Assembly (NCBI RefSeq): GCF_030247185.1
Contig: NC_080571.1
Location: forward strand, 207,572,880 to 207,636,879
Reading direction: 5' to 3'
Source: Malaya genurostris
Taxonomy: Eukaryota > Arthropoda > Insecta > Diptera > Culicidae
Length of the DNA stretch: 64,000 nucleotides
Below the pieces are notes generated by a model that ran no database searches, was not told where the DNA came from, and worked only from the letters and a program-made list of their open reading frames with translations. Position 1 is the stretch's first letter. Every line of letters begins with the position of its first letter. Positions 51,930-63,561 of the stretch are shown here, one piece after another. The position numbers and the translations under genes were made by a program.

Positions 51930-54030
51930 TACTGCGAAATGCACTGTTTTTCAAAGTCGATGTACTGTTTTTTTATTTTTGAGCAAAATATACTAATTTT
52001 TCGTCAAAAAAAAATACACGATATAGACAAAAGAACCCGGAGAATAGATGATGTAGGAAATTCAACAAAACTAGTCATCTCTTCGATTCTCATTTTACGG
52101 AATCTAGTTATGCGTAAGTAATAAGACATTTTTACTCAACTTGATAATATTTATGTTAAAATCGTCTGTTTGGTACATGCCGAAGATCGGAAGTAAATAA
52201 AATTTATTACTTCAATTTTCATTGTTTTTGTGTTGTCTTCGATTTATTTATTGCAGTTTAATTTAGCTAATAATACATATTACTACTACTTAGCATACCT
52301 CTTTCGCAAGGTATGGTGCTGAATTTGCAAGCTAATTCTCAAACCCCGACCTGCAATGTCTGGTCGGCCATGAAAGTTTCTTGAATAATGGGAATGGGCA
52401 GCAAAATCTGCCAAAGGACTCCATCGTAATGTAGTAGATGGACTTCACAATCATTTCAGATGCTTATTATTACATAATATATATTGAAAACACGCTTCGT
52501 AATACTTCTCTCCATGCTGAACGTGGACTGAATGAGTCCTCTAAAATAACAGCACCAAATATCCCCTTCCAGCATCTTGCTATTATGGGTCGTTTATTAC
52601 CCCTTCCTACGAGACACTTAGGACAAAAATAGCATAAATTAGCGCAAATCCTGTGAAACCATCGCTTCAGAAATTAACCGAGTCCTTTTGCTACTGATGA
52701 GCGAAAGAAAAACGGAGCTAGATGGGCAATGTTTCTGTGCAAGGGCACCTGTAATTGTTTGGTACATAAGCCCCAACTACGAGGCCCCATTCCCATTCTC
52801 GGCCGAAGTTTTTAGCTCCGCCCCTCAAATCACCTACGCAGCGAGAACATTCTCTATTCTTGCACATATTTACCCGAATTTCCGTCTCCTGCTAGCAACT
52901 GTATCCAGTTCAGTTTCCATTGCTACCGTGGAGCCAAGCGGAAAATCGCGTCAGAGAGAGAGAGAGAGAGTGGCAGCAATGGAAGAAAGTGGTTTTGGTA
53001 GCAGTGCGTTTCTGTTGCGACGAAACTCATTTGCTGTTGCTTTGCGTTTGGAGCGAGACTTTTATCGATTTTTCCAATTTTCCCCAATTGGTAACTGTTA
53101 CATAATAGCCGTGGGAGTTTTGCTACTTCATAAGACTGTCATCGTTCGGTTTATTTTGGATTCCAGGCTGAAAATCTATTTTTGGGTAAACGAAATCGAT
53201 TTTTTTTACTAATTCGTGATATCCACGAATAAACGGTAGTAATTTTTGGTGATACAATTTTAACGAATCTAGAGTTAAGATATTAGAAAAAAAGAAATCG
53301 GAATATTTAAAAAAAAAGATTCTACGTGAAGTAGTTTCTATGTCTGGTTAGCTTCCTTACTCCACTCAATTGTTATATTCAGTTCGTTTCAATGATTTTT
53401 GCTTATATATTCACATCACAGGGCTAAGAATATTATTTTCTTCTTCTGCAATAGCTTTCAATAATGGTCATAATTCTTATCTGTACGGTATATACAATAT
53501 ACACACATTTATTTATCCTAGAAGCTATCTCTTATTGGTAGAGAACTTTCCTTGATAGCTTTGGTACTATTCCCATTATACAGATGAGAAAAATGAGTAA
53601 TAATTTCGGGAAAATAATGTGTTTTTGAGCTAAGAAAACACAACGTCAATAACAATTATCTTATTAAGAAGAAGTATACTACAAGTTTATTTCATTGGCT
53701 ATGACAAAAAGTGTCATTAATTGATTAATTAAAACTTTCATGTCAAAACAGAATAAAAACAAAACATAGTCCTACGTCAAAACGACAAAGAAGCAGCCAA
53801 GTATACCTCACCAGATTGCATGTTTTTTTTTAATTCATGTAACTGCTCTATCAAGCCATCATGGAGTAGTGGAACTTCACATTTCAAAAGCTTACTGGTT
53901 TAACCAAACGCCGTACATTGGAGTTCATTTCGAAAATAGTTATATTTTCAAGCACGAAAGATTTCAAAGAAATTAATATCACAGATTTTCCCACGGTTAT
54001 TATGTATCAGCTATTGAATATCGAAATATT
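51930..54030. other. No confident gene; mostly single-copy-looking DNA
   Basis: The plus-strand frame 52688-53212 (174 codons) has no recognisable domain and poor composition for a protein. 52730-53110 is less AT-rich than the rest and has a (GA)n run ('agagagagagagagag' at 52954-52970). It could be a 5' UTR or regulatory region of an unseen gene. Confidence 0.35.
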
Positions 54031-54035
54031 GAATA

Positions 54036-54920
54036 ACACATGGATCAATAAGTCCCGAGACTAAAGCAGAAATGGCGCTCGTAGTAAACCAGTAATCACG
54101 TCTTTCTAGAGTACTAACCTTTGCTTGAAACGGGTCAAAATTTTAAGTCGATCCGACCAGAAACAGCTGAGTTATCGAGGTTGGAGTAAAGTCGTTTTGT
54201 AGTTTGTTTAAAAAACGAAAAAAAACGGAGTTTCGTGTTTTGATAAAACATTGTTTTTTAATGGGTAAAAACACCGTGCAAGCGAAACAATGGATTGAAA
54301 AATGTTATCCGGACTCTTGTCCATCAAAAGCAACGATTTGTCAGTGGTTCACCGAGTTTAAACGTGGTCGTACCGTCACAAATGACGCGGAACGCTCGGG
54401 TAGACCTGTGGAAGCCGTTACACCGGAAAATGTGAGTGAAGTGACAAAAATTATAATGAAAGATCGTAAAGTGAAGCTCCGTGAGATTGCTGAGATGACA
54501 CAGATATCATATGGAAGTGTATTTACTATCCTTCATGAAAAATTGAGCATGAAAATGGTTTTTCCCAAGTAGGTGACGCGATTGCTGCAATGCGCCCACA
54601 AGTCGATGAAAACAATGGCGAAATTGAACGAATTGGGCTTTGATTTGCTTCCCCACCCCCCATACTCGCCAGATTTAGCCCCCAGTGACTACTGGCTCTT
54701 TGCTGAAAAAGGGAAAAAGATTTGGCTCAAATGAGGAGGTCATCGCTGCAACTGAAGCTTATTTTGAATAATTTCTTTATAAACATGGTATTGAAAAATT
54801 GGAAAAACGTTGGAACCATTCTATCACCCTAAAAGGTGATTATGTTGATGAATAAAAAAAAAATTTTGCAAAAATAATGTTGTTTTCATTGTTAATCTCG
54901 GGACTTATTGATCCATGTGT
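54036..54920 (+). mobile_element. Internally deleted irritans-like mariner, 885 bp, TA duplication
   Basis: The TIR is 'acacatggatcaataagtcc' at the left and its complement at the right end (ending 'gatccatgtgt' at 54920), flanked by TA (54034-54035 and 54921-54922). The plus strand encodes the HTH half (54204-54572: 'KQWIEKCYPDSCPSKATICQ', 'DAERSGRPVEAVTPENV') and the C-terminal half ('LPHPPYSPDLAPSDYWLFAE', about 54640-54705). The central catalytic part with the first two Asp residues is deleted, so it cannot make active transposase. Intact TIRs mean it could have been moved by a related enzyme. Confidence 0.92.
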
Positions 54921-54936
54921 TAATTGTATCTTGAGT

Positions 54937-55088
54937 GGGGGACGGGTATAGCGTGATGGGTAAGTCGATGCCTTTCACGCAGCCCACCTGGGTACGATTT
55001 CCAACCCCACACATAGGCTCAGAAAGTTTTTATAGCCCGAAGAGACGAATCACCTTAAAGTTAAAACCTCTATAATCAAAAAAAAAAT
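54937..55088 (+). mobile_element. tRNA-derived SINE with 10-bp target duplication
   Basis: The head 'gggtatagcgtgatgggtaa' (A-box region), then a B-box-like 'gggtacgatttccaacccc', a short tRNA-unrelated body ('acataggctcagaaagtttt') and an A-rich tail (55078-55087). Perfect duplications 'tatcttgagt' at 54927-54936 and 55089-55098. It landed only a few bases from the mariner end. Different from the SINE in the inverted-repeat arms. Confidence 0.88.
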
Positions 55089-55359
55089 TATCTTGAGTTT
55101 ATACAGATATCATTTTCTGTCACTTGCCCTTCGCTTCGGTATTCTCGATAAATCGGGACAGTTTTATGTTTGAACCCTTTTGTTAGGAACATTTAAAACA
55201 CATTTTTTCTATGAATACCTCCTTAGTAACCTTAGTAACCATACTTGCTATCCCTCGTTAAAAAAAATCATCTGATATCATTATTTCCACGTAATCGATC
55301 AAAGTTTTCTATCTGATAATGATTATTTGATAACGAAAGGCTGTTTATCATCATAACTA

Positions 55360-56649
55360 AGGAGTGTATCGAAAATAAGCCATCCACAAATTTTTCTTTC
55401 AAATTATAATAAAATACGATTTTTTATTTAAACTAAAATTGATCCTTTATTGTACAAGGTTAAACTTGAGCATAATGAAAACCAGATGAAATTTATGTTA
55501 TTCCTTCACGAATTTTCGAGCTTTTGATCGAACGCTCTTCATCAAATTCCGGAAAAGTGTTGCATCGCATTTTTTGGATGCTTGAGCCCAAATTTTTTTA
55601 TACTCCTACAAGTTCCCAGCTGCCTTATAAGTCTTCTTGAAGACCCTCTTCACGATTGCCCAGTAACGTTCGATGGCTCGAAGCTGAGGGCAATTTGGTG
55701 GATTGATATTTTCCTCAACGAAATTCGTACCCTTTTCCGCAAGCCAATTGAGAGTGGTTTTTGGCATAGTGAGCCGACGCTAAATTCGGCCAAAACAGTG
55801 GAGGTGTACTATGCTTCTTATATAAAGGCAGCAATCTCTTCTGGCGACAATCAGATCAATAGATTTCTGAATTTATAGTTCCGGTAGTGTAAAAAATGGT
55901 TGACTTCAAACCACAGTAACATATTGCTTGCCATACCAGTATCTTTCTACCGAATTTCTCCACTTGAATCGACCTGTCCGCATCGCTCACATCCTTTCAA
56001 ACGACGACAGTAAAGTATTGCGGACCTAGAAGGGTTTTTGAATCCTCCTTTACATAAGTCTCATCATCTATCAAAATGCATGCATCCGGACACTGCAGAA
56101 GACGCGATTACAATTTCCGGGCCTTGTTGCTGCTCGCTTCTTCTGTTCTACACTTTGTTTCGAGATTTTCTGCTTCTTGTAGGTCTTCAGGTGATTTCGC
56201 CTCTTGGTACGCTGGATCATTCCGACACTCGTTCCTGCTTTTTTGGCCAAATCACGTATTGACATTGATTTCAATGTTCATAAATAGAGATACTTTCTGG
56301 TCTAGTTTCGGGTTGGAAGAACCGGGTTTTCTGCCTCTTCCTGGTAGCTCATCCGAATAATGGTGTTCCCCAAACTTGTTAATGATGGTTTTAACACTGG
56401 CATGATGAATTCCAAACCGCTTCGCCAATTTTCGCATAGTAATACTTAGCTGTGTCCAGAACCTTAATTTTCACTTGCTTTTCAATACGCGACAATTTGA
56501 AAACGCAGAGTTTCAATCGCACAAACAAGTAAACAAACGAAAGCTGACAGCCAAACGCACAGCATGCTGTGATCTGAGCATAAAAAATCATCACAAATAC
56601 ATGCGTACAAAACAAATGTATGTGGACAGCTTATTTTCGATACACTCCT
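55360..56649 (-). mobile_element. D37E-like Tc1/mariner-superfamily element with TIRs, 1290 bp
   Basis: The TIRs 'aggagtgtatcgaaaataag' (left) and its complement (right, ending 'cactcct' at 56649) are flanked by TA. The minus strand encodes two HTH regions ('AKRFGIHHASVKTIINKF', 'DLAKKAGTSVGMIQRTKRRN'), 'CPDACIL' leading to a DDETYVKED-like site (about 56050-56090), 'LFWPNLASAH' (about 55770) and 'CPQLRAIERYWAIVK' with the final Glu (about 55650-55690). Several frameshifts inactivate it. Full-length structure with intact ends. Confidence 0.88.
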
Positions 56650-56865
56650 TATATTCGTACTATAGAATAGTTAATAATTAGTTAATACAAATGTTGTCGT
56701 AAAGTTATTTCCATCCCATTGGGTCGACAGTTTTCTCAATTAAAATAAAAAAATGCTCGTTGATTGTATGATTTCTTCGTCAATTCAGATCAATGTTGAG
56801 AATACTAGAAGCAATTTTTCGAAAGAACCCGACCATTTTTTCCTTACACTTCCCAGTATTTTTTT

Positions 56866-57915
56866 TTATTTAAAAGATTTTTTTTTCAGGCCTATTTGCG
56901 TACAAGCTTTACGTGGCCGATTGAGCCGATTTTTTAAATAATTTTTTTTTGAGTTGGATCTCGTTGTCACTCTTTTTCTAGGAGAAGAGGAGTTTCCATT
57001 TCCCTCCTGTGAGGATTGACGGGCAGTTTGTTCGTGGTTCGTCTCGTCATCCATTGCCGCGTCGGTGGTATTGTTGTCGATTTCCGTCTTCTTTTCGTTG
57101 CTAGTTGCTGTAGATGCACCTTGTTGTACATTGGTTGCAATTGCTGGTTGGTTGGATGGTAAGTTGTTAACTGCTGCTGGTGTACTTTGTTCTATAGGGG
57201 ATACGTTGGATGGTTTCGTTGAAGGGGATGCTTCACTGTTGTTGGTGGCTGTCACAGGAGTACTGGGGTTGCTTGGGGTTGGTGTGAAGGAAGCACCGTT
57301 GTCCTTTGGTTCAGTTGTCTCCTTGTCCACTTCATCACATGGCTTACCGTAGTGAATAGCTTTTTGGCAATATTGACATGTGGCCATCTGATTGTCATAG
57401 ATAACAAGTGATTTACACGGGATTCTTGTATCCTGATCGAATGTCACATAAGAAGGTATAGCCTTCTTCAAGTGTATGCGTAATAAACGTACGCCATTTA
57501 GAATACCGGGGAAAAAAATCTTCCACTTTTATTTTTCGATAGAGAGAATCTCTCCGTATTGGGACATAGTTCTGCGAATATATGGATTGATGACGCTTGA
57601 GGGAAGATCATGCATACGCACTTCTATAGCACTATCTTCCATATATACTGGAATGTTCTCGTGCTCCACATAGTGCACATTGTTATTGTCTTTTGTGAAT
57701 TGAATTGCATCCAACTCTTTATAGAACTGGATATAAACAACATTATTTGTCTTATTGCATTGAAGTAAATGCATACGTTTAATGTCAAGATGCATTTGCT
57801 CCTTAAGCAAACCTTCAAGTTCTCGTATCGAAGGTCGAATTTTGCACTGCGTGAAGTCAACAACAATTGTATTCTTTCGTGTCGGTGGTAGCTTTTGTTC
57901 GTTTGGTTCACTCAT
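56866..57915 (-). pseudogene. LINE ORF1 (gag-like) with zinc knuckle
   Basis: From ATG-like 57915 ('MSEPNEQKLPPTRKNTIVVD') to a stop at 56866, with one frameshift around 57475-57530. The order is an N-terminal domain of about 125 residues, 'FFPGILNGVRLLRIHLKK', a zinc knuckle 'CQYCQKAIHYGKPC' (C-X2-C-X4-H-X4-C), then a long Ser/Thr/Asn-rich tail and a basic end ('SSSPRKRVTTRSNSKKN'). This is the layout of ORF1 in several insect LINE clades (L1/Tx1-, Loa- or I-like). ORF2 is not present downstream: the next 200 bp is AT-rich and then the D37E element begins. Confidence 0.78.
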
Positions 57916-58154
57916 TTCGAGGTCGTTCTATTGTTCACTACACAATACTTGGTACTTGGTTTCTTCTGTCCCGAACGTAAGCGGTTTTGTTTTATCGACT
58001 GACTTGGATGAGATGTGAATGCGAACTGAGCGCACGAATATGGTTATACCGCTTTACCCGAATTTATTTCATAAGTCGTGTCTCTGATTCAAAAAGAACC
58101 AAAGAAAGTTCTTCCAGCGATACATATAAAATATAATTATAAAACCAAGGGTTA

Positions 58155-58930
58155 AAACCTGTTTCAATCCAGCTAGTGGTGTAATGATACCTTTCTCATA
58201 TCAATCATACTATCATATATAATATTGTGATATTCTTTAAAAAAAATTTTTCGATTCTTAAAAGAATAACCGAAATCGGTTTGTTTTACCGTATACTGAT
58301 AAAAACTATCAATTGTAAAAGATTTGAGGTCGATTTAGAATTTTTTTCACGGTTTTTCGCCCTTTTCAGTGATGGTATAAAATTTTTATCACACTTTACC
58401 TTATATTTCCGGATCCGGAAGTCGGGTTCGGACGTGATTTAAGAATTCCGTATGGGACCACAGGACCTTTCATTTGAACCTAAGTTTGTGAAAATCGGTC
58501 GCGTCGTATATGAGAAAAGCTAGAAAACATATTTTCACTTTTTTGCACATTTTACCCCATAACTCCGAACCGGAAGTCAGATCAGAATGAAATTCAGAAA
58601 TTTAATATAAGATCAAAAGAGCTTTCATTTGAATCTAAATCGGTTCAGCCATCTCCGAAAAAAGTTCGTGCACTTATTTTCACAATTATTTGCACATTTT
58701 ACCCCATAATTCCGGAACCGGAAGTCGGATCCAAATAATATTCAGGAATTTTGTATGGGACCACGAGACTTTTCATTTGAATCTATGTTAGTGCAAAAAA
58801 AAAGTAACATACACACAAACGCACATCCACACACACACACACACACATTTTGCGTACTCGACGAACTGAGTCGAATGGTATATGAAAGTCGGTTTTCACA
58901 TAACCTTACTATATGAGAAAGATAAAAAAG
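58155..58930 (+). repeat. Degenerate interspersed repeat, family F1, copy c
   Basis: Begins 'tttcaatccagctagtggtg', contains 'catatcaatcatactatcat', three 'ccggaagtcgg'-type blocks and a (CA)n (58832-58850), and ends 'cgacgaactgagtcgaatgg' and 'ggttttcacataacctta'. The following 58931-59375 contains no supportable feature. Confidence 0.68.
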
Positions 58931-59377
58931 GCTAAACGGGCTAGCACTGTAATTCCTATTATATGTATTTGGATCACTACGTAATATGGACCAATATTGA
59001 TAGTTTGTATTGGATCTGCTTCTGGATTGTAGATAAATATTTATCAAAAGGCTCAGTTAAAGAATAAATTGGGGTAAAACGATATAACAAGATCCGTGAG
59101 GTCATTGAACTTATTTGTACTCTACTTTTTAGAACTTTCTTCGTAATATGAAATGATTTTAATTAACCGCAATAAGCCTCCTTTCGGTATGGGGAAAAAA
59201 TTAAACCAATGTTACGACTTATGAAATAAATTGGGATAAAACGGGTTAAATAGACTACTACTGTCACTCCCATTGTATTCAATTGGATTACAGATAGTTT
59301 GTACGTTATATAAACCAATGTTGATAGATCGTATTGGGTCTGCTTTTGGATTGTAGGTCATATTTCAACTGAATATA

Positions 59378-60308
59378 AAGGGTGATTTTTTAAGAGCTTG
59401 AGAACTTTTTTAAACAATAAAACGCATAAAATTTGCAAAATCTCATCGGTTCTTTATTTTAAACGTTAGATTGGTACATGACATTTACTTTTTGAAGATA
59501 ATTTCATTTAAATGTTGACCGCGGCTGCGTCTTAGGTGGTCCATTCGGAAAGTCCAATTTTGGGCAACTTTTTCGAGCATTTCGGCCGGAATAGCCCGAA
59601 TTTCTTCGGAAATGTTGTCTTCCAAAGCTGGAATAGTTACTGGCTTATTTCTGTAGACTTTAGACTTGACGTAGCCCCACAAAAAATAGTCTAAAGGTGT
59701 CAAATCGCATGATCTTGGTGGCCAACTTACCGGTCCATTTCTTGAGATGAATTGTTCTCCGAAGTTTTCCCTCAAAATGGCCATAGAATCGCGAGCTGTG
59801 TGGCATGTAGCGCCATCTTGTTGAAACCACATGTCAACCAAGTTCAGTTCTTCCATTTTTGGCAACAAAAAGTTTGTTAGCATCGAACGATAGCGATCGC
59901 CATTCACTGTAACGTTGCGTCCAACAGCATCTTTGAAAAAATACGGTCCAATGATTCCACCAGCGTACAAACCACACCAAACAGTGCATTTTTCGGGATG
60001 CATGGGCAGTTCTTGAACGGCTTCTGGTTGCTCTTCACTCCAAATGCGGCAATTTTGCTTATTTACGTAGCCATTCAACCAGAATTATGTAGACCATAAA
60101 TCGGGCGTAAAGCGCGAAACACATTTCGAACCGAACACTGATTTTGGTAATAAAATTCAATGATTTGCAAGCGTTGCTCGTTAGTAAGTCTATTCATGAT
60201 GAAATGTCAGAGCATACTGAGCAAATAATAATGCATGAAAATCATAACCTCAAAAAATCTGAGCAAATACTAATGCATGAAAATCCTAACCTCAAAAAAA
60301 TCACCTTT
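59378..60308 (-). mobile_element. DD41D-type Tc1/mariner-superfamily element, internally deleted
   Basis: The TIR 'aagggtgattttttaagagc' at the left matches 'aaaaaaatcacctttt' at the right in inverted orientation, with TA at both outer edges. The minus strand starts at ATG about 60197 ('MNRLTNEQRLQIIEFYYQNQ'), soon reaches a stop, then reads 'VNKQNCRIWSEEQPEAVQEL' through 'MWFQQDGATCHTARDSM' (second Asp) and 'SWPPRSCDLTPLDYFLWG' (third Asp). I count 41 residues between these, the spacing of the DD41D (rosa-type) lineage. The HTH end and first Asp region are deleted. The right end carries a duplicated 'actaatgcatgaaaatc' segment. Confidence 0.85.
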
Positions 60309-60571
60309 TATAACTAGAAAAGAAATGGTTAAGAATGGCACAACGAATTTGCTGATGTCATTAAAACTATGTGCAATCAATTTGTTAGACTTTTCACATC
60401 AAAAACATTCTATTCGCTCGTGTGCAAGTACTTCGGTTTTATGTAATATATACACAAAAAATGGATTTTACATGTTACATAATTCTACAAACTATACAAT
60501 TTCAAACGACGCAAAATTCCACTCGCTCGTAATTTGCGCTCTGCTACCAAATCCCGCAAAGTGGATTAAAA

Positions 60572-60572
60572 T

Positions 60573-60611
<39 letters not shown>

Positions 60612-60615
60612 TTCG
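60572..60615. repeat. (TTTA)n microsatellite, 3' tail of the minus-strand LINE
   Basis: About 11 TTTA units. On the minus strand this is (TAAA)n and lies directly after the end of the LINE remnant at 60620-62030, so it is best read as that element's 3' terminal repeat. Confidence 0.75.
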
Positions 60616-60619
60616 TCAA

Positions 60620-62030
60620 ACAAATGTAGACTACAGACAAAAAAAGTTACAATGGTTTCTTATATGCTATACATTATTTCTACGATTTGGTTTCAATTTT
60701 TCTTTTATTTGTTGTCTGGACATAGTTAGAGCGATTTTTTGGCAGTTTTCGTTATAAAAACGCATCATTAGATTAACAGGATTTTTTTTGCATAATTTGT
60801 TTTATATTTTTTTCCAAGAATATTTGACGACTCCTGAGATGGCGACTAGGAGCATATAATTTTAGTTGTGAAAGCAATGATTCAGATTGTACTCGTTGAG
60901 GAATAATGTCGTTGATAAAATAAAGCATTGTAGCTTTGCGGCGTTCTTCGAGTTTATAAAGCATACGCTTTATATGATGGAAGAGGAAATTTAGTCCAGT
61001 TTAGTCTACGAAGCGCATACAGTAGAAATTGTTTTTGAACAGATTCGATGCGTTCTACGTGTACGGAGGTACATGGGTTCCATACTATGCTGCAGTATTC
61101 CAAAGTTGGCCTGACGTAAGTTGTATATAATAATTTTATTGTGTAAGGGTCCTGAAAATTATGACTGAAACGTTTAATGAAGCCTAACATACTATTTGCT
61201 TTATTGACAATTGTATTATAATGCTCCACGAAACTAAGTCTTAAGTCTAAAATTACGCCTAGGTCTCTAATAATTTTGCATTTTTCTACAGGTTAGTTTC
61301 CTAAATATATGTTAATAGAAGGAGACATGATTTTTCCACTAAACGTTACTGAACTACATTTCTTAACGTTTAGTTGGAGTAAGCTTTTATTGCACCAAAT
61401 GTTGAATACGTTAATTTCATATTGGAATTTATTATTTCCATAAAGAGCTTCATGTCGTCTGCATATACAAGTACTTTTAGATGTTTGAGTAAGAAGGAAA
61501 TGTCGTTTACGTACAAGATAAAAAGAAGAGGCCTGAAGTGACATTTATTGATTTGGGGTATGTGTTTTGATTGCGTACAATTTGTTTACGTTTTGTGAGA
61601 TATGATTCAAGCCATTCCAAAAGTTTTTGTTCAATGCCATATTTTTTAATTTTGAATAGTAATAATGGTATGTCAATTCTGTCGAAAGCTATGCTGAAGT
61701 CAGTATAGAGAGTTTCTACATAATTTCAATTGTCCATAGCTTTCAACGTGAATGTAATAAATTCCAAGAGATTTGTGGATCAATTATTCATCAAGCCGAT
61801 ATGGGCTTCTGTGGTTCAGTCGATTAACTGACGTGCTTTGTGATCTAATGTTTCTTGGTTCAAGTAGCATTGTTGCTATCGATTTTTTGTTTTTATTTCA
61901 TTTGATTTCAAACTCCAATTTTCAAATCCCGCAATTTTACATGTTCATGAATATAAATTCGTGTGAAATACGATGCTCCATTTATGTGCATCTTGAAGGA
62001 TATAAAATCACAAATTTTTTTCGAACTGTG
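60620..62030 (-). pseudogene. Dead LINE ORF2 (RT and thumb region), Jockey/CR1-like
   Basis: The reading order on the minus strand is 'FLLTQTSKSTCICRRHEALYG' (a degenerate site where the ADD motif is expected, about 61440-61500), 'NKSLLQLNVKKCSSVTFSG', 'NTIVNKANSMLGFIKRFSHN', 'YVRPTLEYCSIVWNP' (about 61065-61115), then 'MLYFINDIIPQR'. Frames change at least three times. The 3' end is the (TAAA)n tract. A relative fragment on the plus strand is at 44810-45435. Confidence 0.8.
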
Positions 62031-62039
62031 TAATTAAGC

Positions 62040-63480
62040 TTGAATACAATACAGTACCAAAAGGGATCTTGGGGTAAAATGAATATGATAGCGTTTCATG
62101 CGGTCCTTCTAAATACATGGAATCGATTTTACTGATCATTTGACACCAAAAAAGTGCTTTGTGGTTAACTGTTTCATGCCTCCGTGTTTTTAGTACATTT
62201 TCCCCACTGTTCAACGAGTCTAACATTATCAGTGTAAGATTTCAAGACATTCTTGAAAAATTCTGTCATTTGGTGAATTATGTTCTTATGAATTGCACCA
62301 CCTGGAAATTAAAAATATTTTAGCAGTGTAACATAGAGTCCATTGATTGACGGTAGGGACTGTCTCGAGAAAACACTTCCGTAACTATTTTGAGCATAAC
62401 GTGTTGGTACAATGTTTGTTTAGTACTGTTTTGTGAACCGAGAAGCTGATTCACTTGTTGATGATGTTTTACCTTCACATATGTTACCACGTTTTGCGGG
62501 GATTCATTTGCTAAGCAAACATCTGAGTTATCTCATTGTTCCGAATACTAATCAGCGATTAGATATCTCATCACATGCTGATTAAGTTTTTTTCTCGGAT
62601 CGCTTATTTCCTTCATCGCGTAACCGACACGCGTACCAAGCGCTGTCGAGTGTTTGCTGATTGCCACTCTACCGTAAATACTCGATGCATATTATGAAAC
62701 TTCATCCCCGGGTCGGCCCAGAATATGAGTTTTCATCCCCTTCGTATTTTTCCACCCACCGTACTGGGGGAGATTTCGACGAGCGACGCCGTAGTGGGTG
62801 AAGTCTCGGTTCGGCTTGATTCATCCTGAGGCAATAAATTCCGTACCAACCAATCGTCCTTGGATTTTGGTTGCCCGATACACCGATGTATCTACAGGTA
62901 CTAACCCTAGCCATCTCCCGAAAAGTTAATAAAGTCATTCAAACTGCCAGTTAACTTGCGCTGCCCGTCGTCAACTTGAAATTCCTGGGTGTTTGTTGAA
63001 GTGCGCAATGAACAGCACGCAACAGGGGAAGAGGAAAGTACATTATTCGTATGATGTTTACTGTTTGTTAAGTAGCTTTTCCTCGGCTGCCTGGTTTCTC
63101 ACTGATGGGTGGTTACTGTTTACAGCACAACTTCTGGTCGCCATGGATTTCCAACGAAATATCTCGGAACTTATCAGTCGCAAAACATTGACTTTCTTCA
63201 TTTGTGGACTGAAAAACTGACAGTTGCCAGTGAGTCAAATTCGTTTGCATTGCACTCTACCATTACTGTAAATTTTCGAATGATTTTTACAACCCAAATA
63301 GTTTAGCTAAATCGTTTGAGGAATGCAACTGCTGACAAAATTCTTCGCGCTGATTTAGGTATAATGTTGCTCATGCTTACACGGAGACTGCTGCCAGTGA
63401 GCTTCCGTGAATGCAATGCATCACAAGAATGACACGTTCGGAATGCGTTCGCTGCATCTTGTAACTGGCTTTGTTTGAGT
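62040..63480. other. No confident gene; upstream flank of the secreted-protein gene
   Basis: 62705-62935 is markedly GC-richer and has a 78-codon minus-strand frame ('SSKSPPVRWVEKYEGDENS') that I cannot identify; it may be a transposon fragment. The rest is AT-rich with no repeat structure I can name. Confidence 0.35.
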
Positions 63481-63482
63481 GC

Positions 63483-63492
63483 TATATAAATA
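63483..63492 (+). promoter_or_regulatory. TATA box of the secreted-protein gene
   Basis: 'tatataaata' lies about 80 bp before the first ATG. A start site about 30 bp downstream would fall in 'ttagcttagtttcg' (about 63510-63523), giving a leader of roughly 45 bases. Confidence 0.6.
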
Positions 63493-63561
63493 CTGCGATT
63501 CAGCACAATTTAGCTTAGTTTCGTTATACGTTACCAAAATAACTATTACTGCCTGTCAACA

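Noticed and set aside
52688..53212. 174-codon plus-strand frame
   Set aside because: No domain, no homology I recognise, ends in low-complexity sequence; includes a (GA)n run. Left as unannotated DNA.
54204..54572. Domesticated SETMAR-like mariner gene
   Set aside because: The catalytic half is deleted, intact TIRs and TA duplications are present, and there is no SET domain or host exon.
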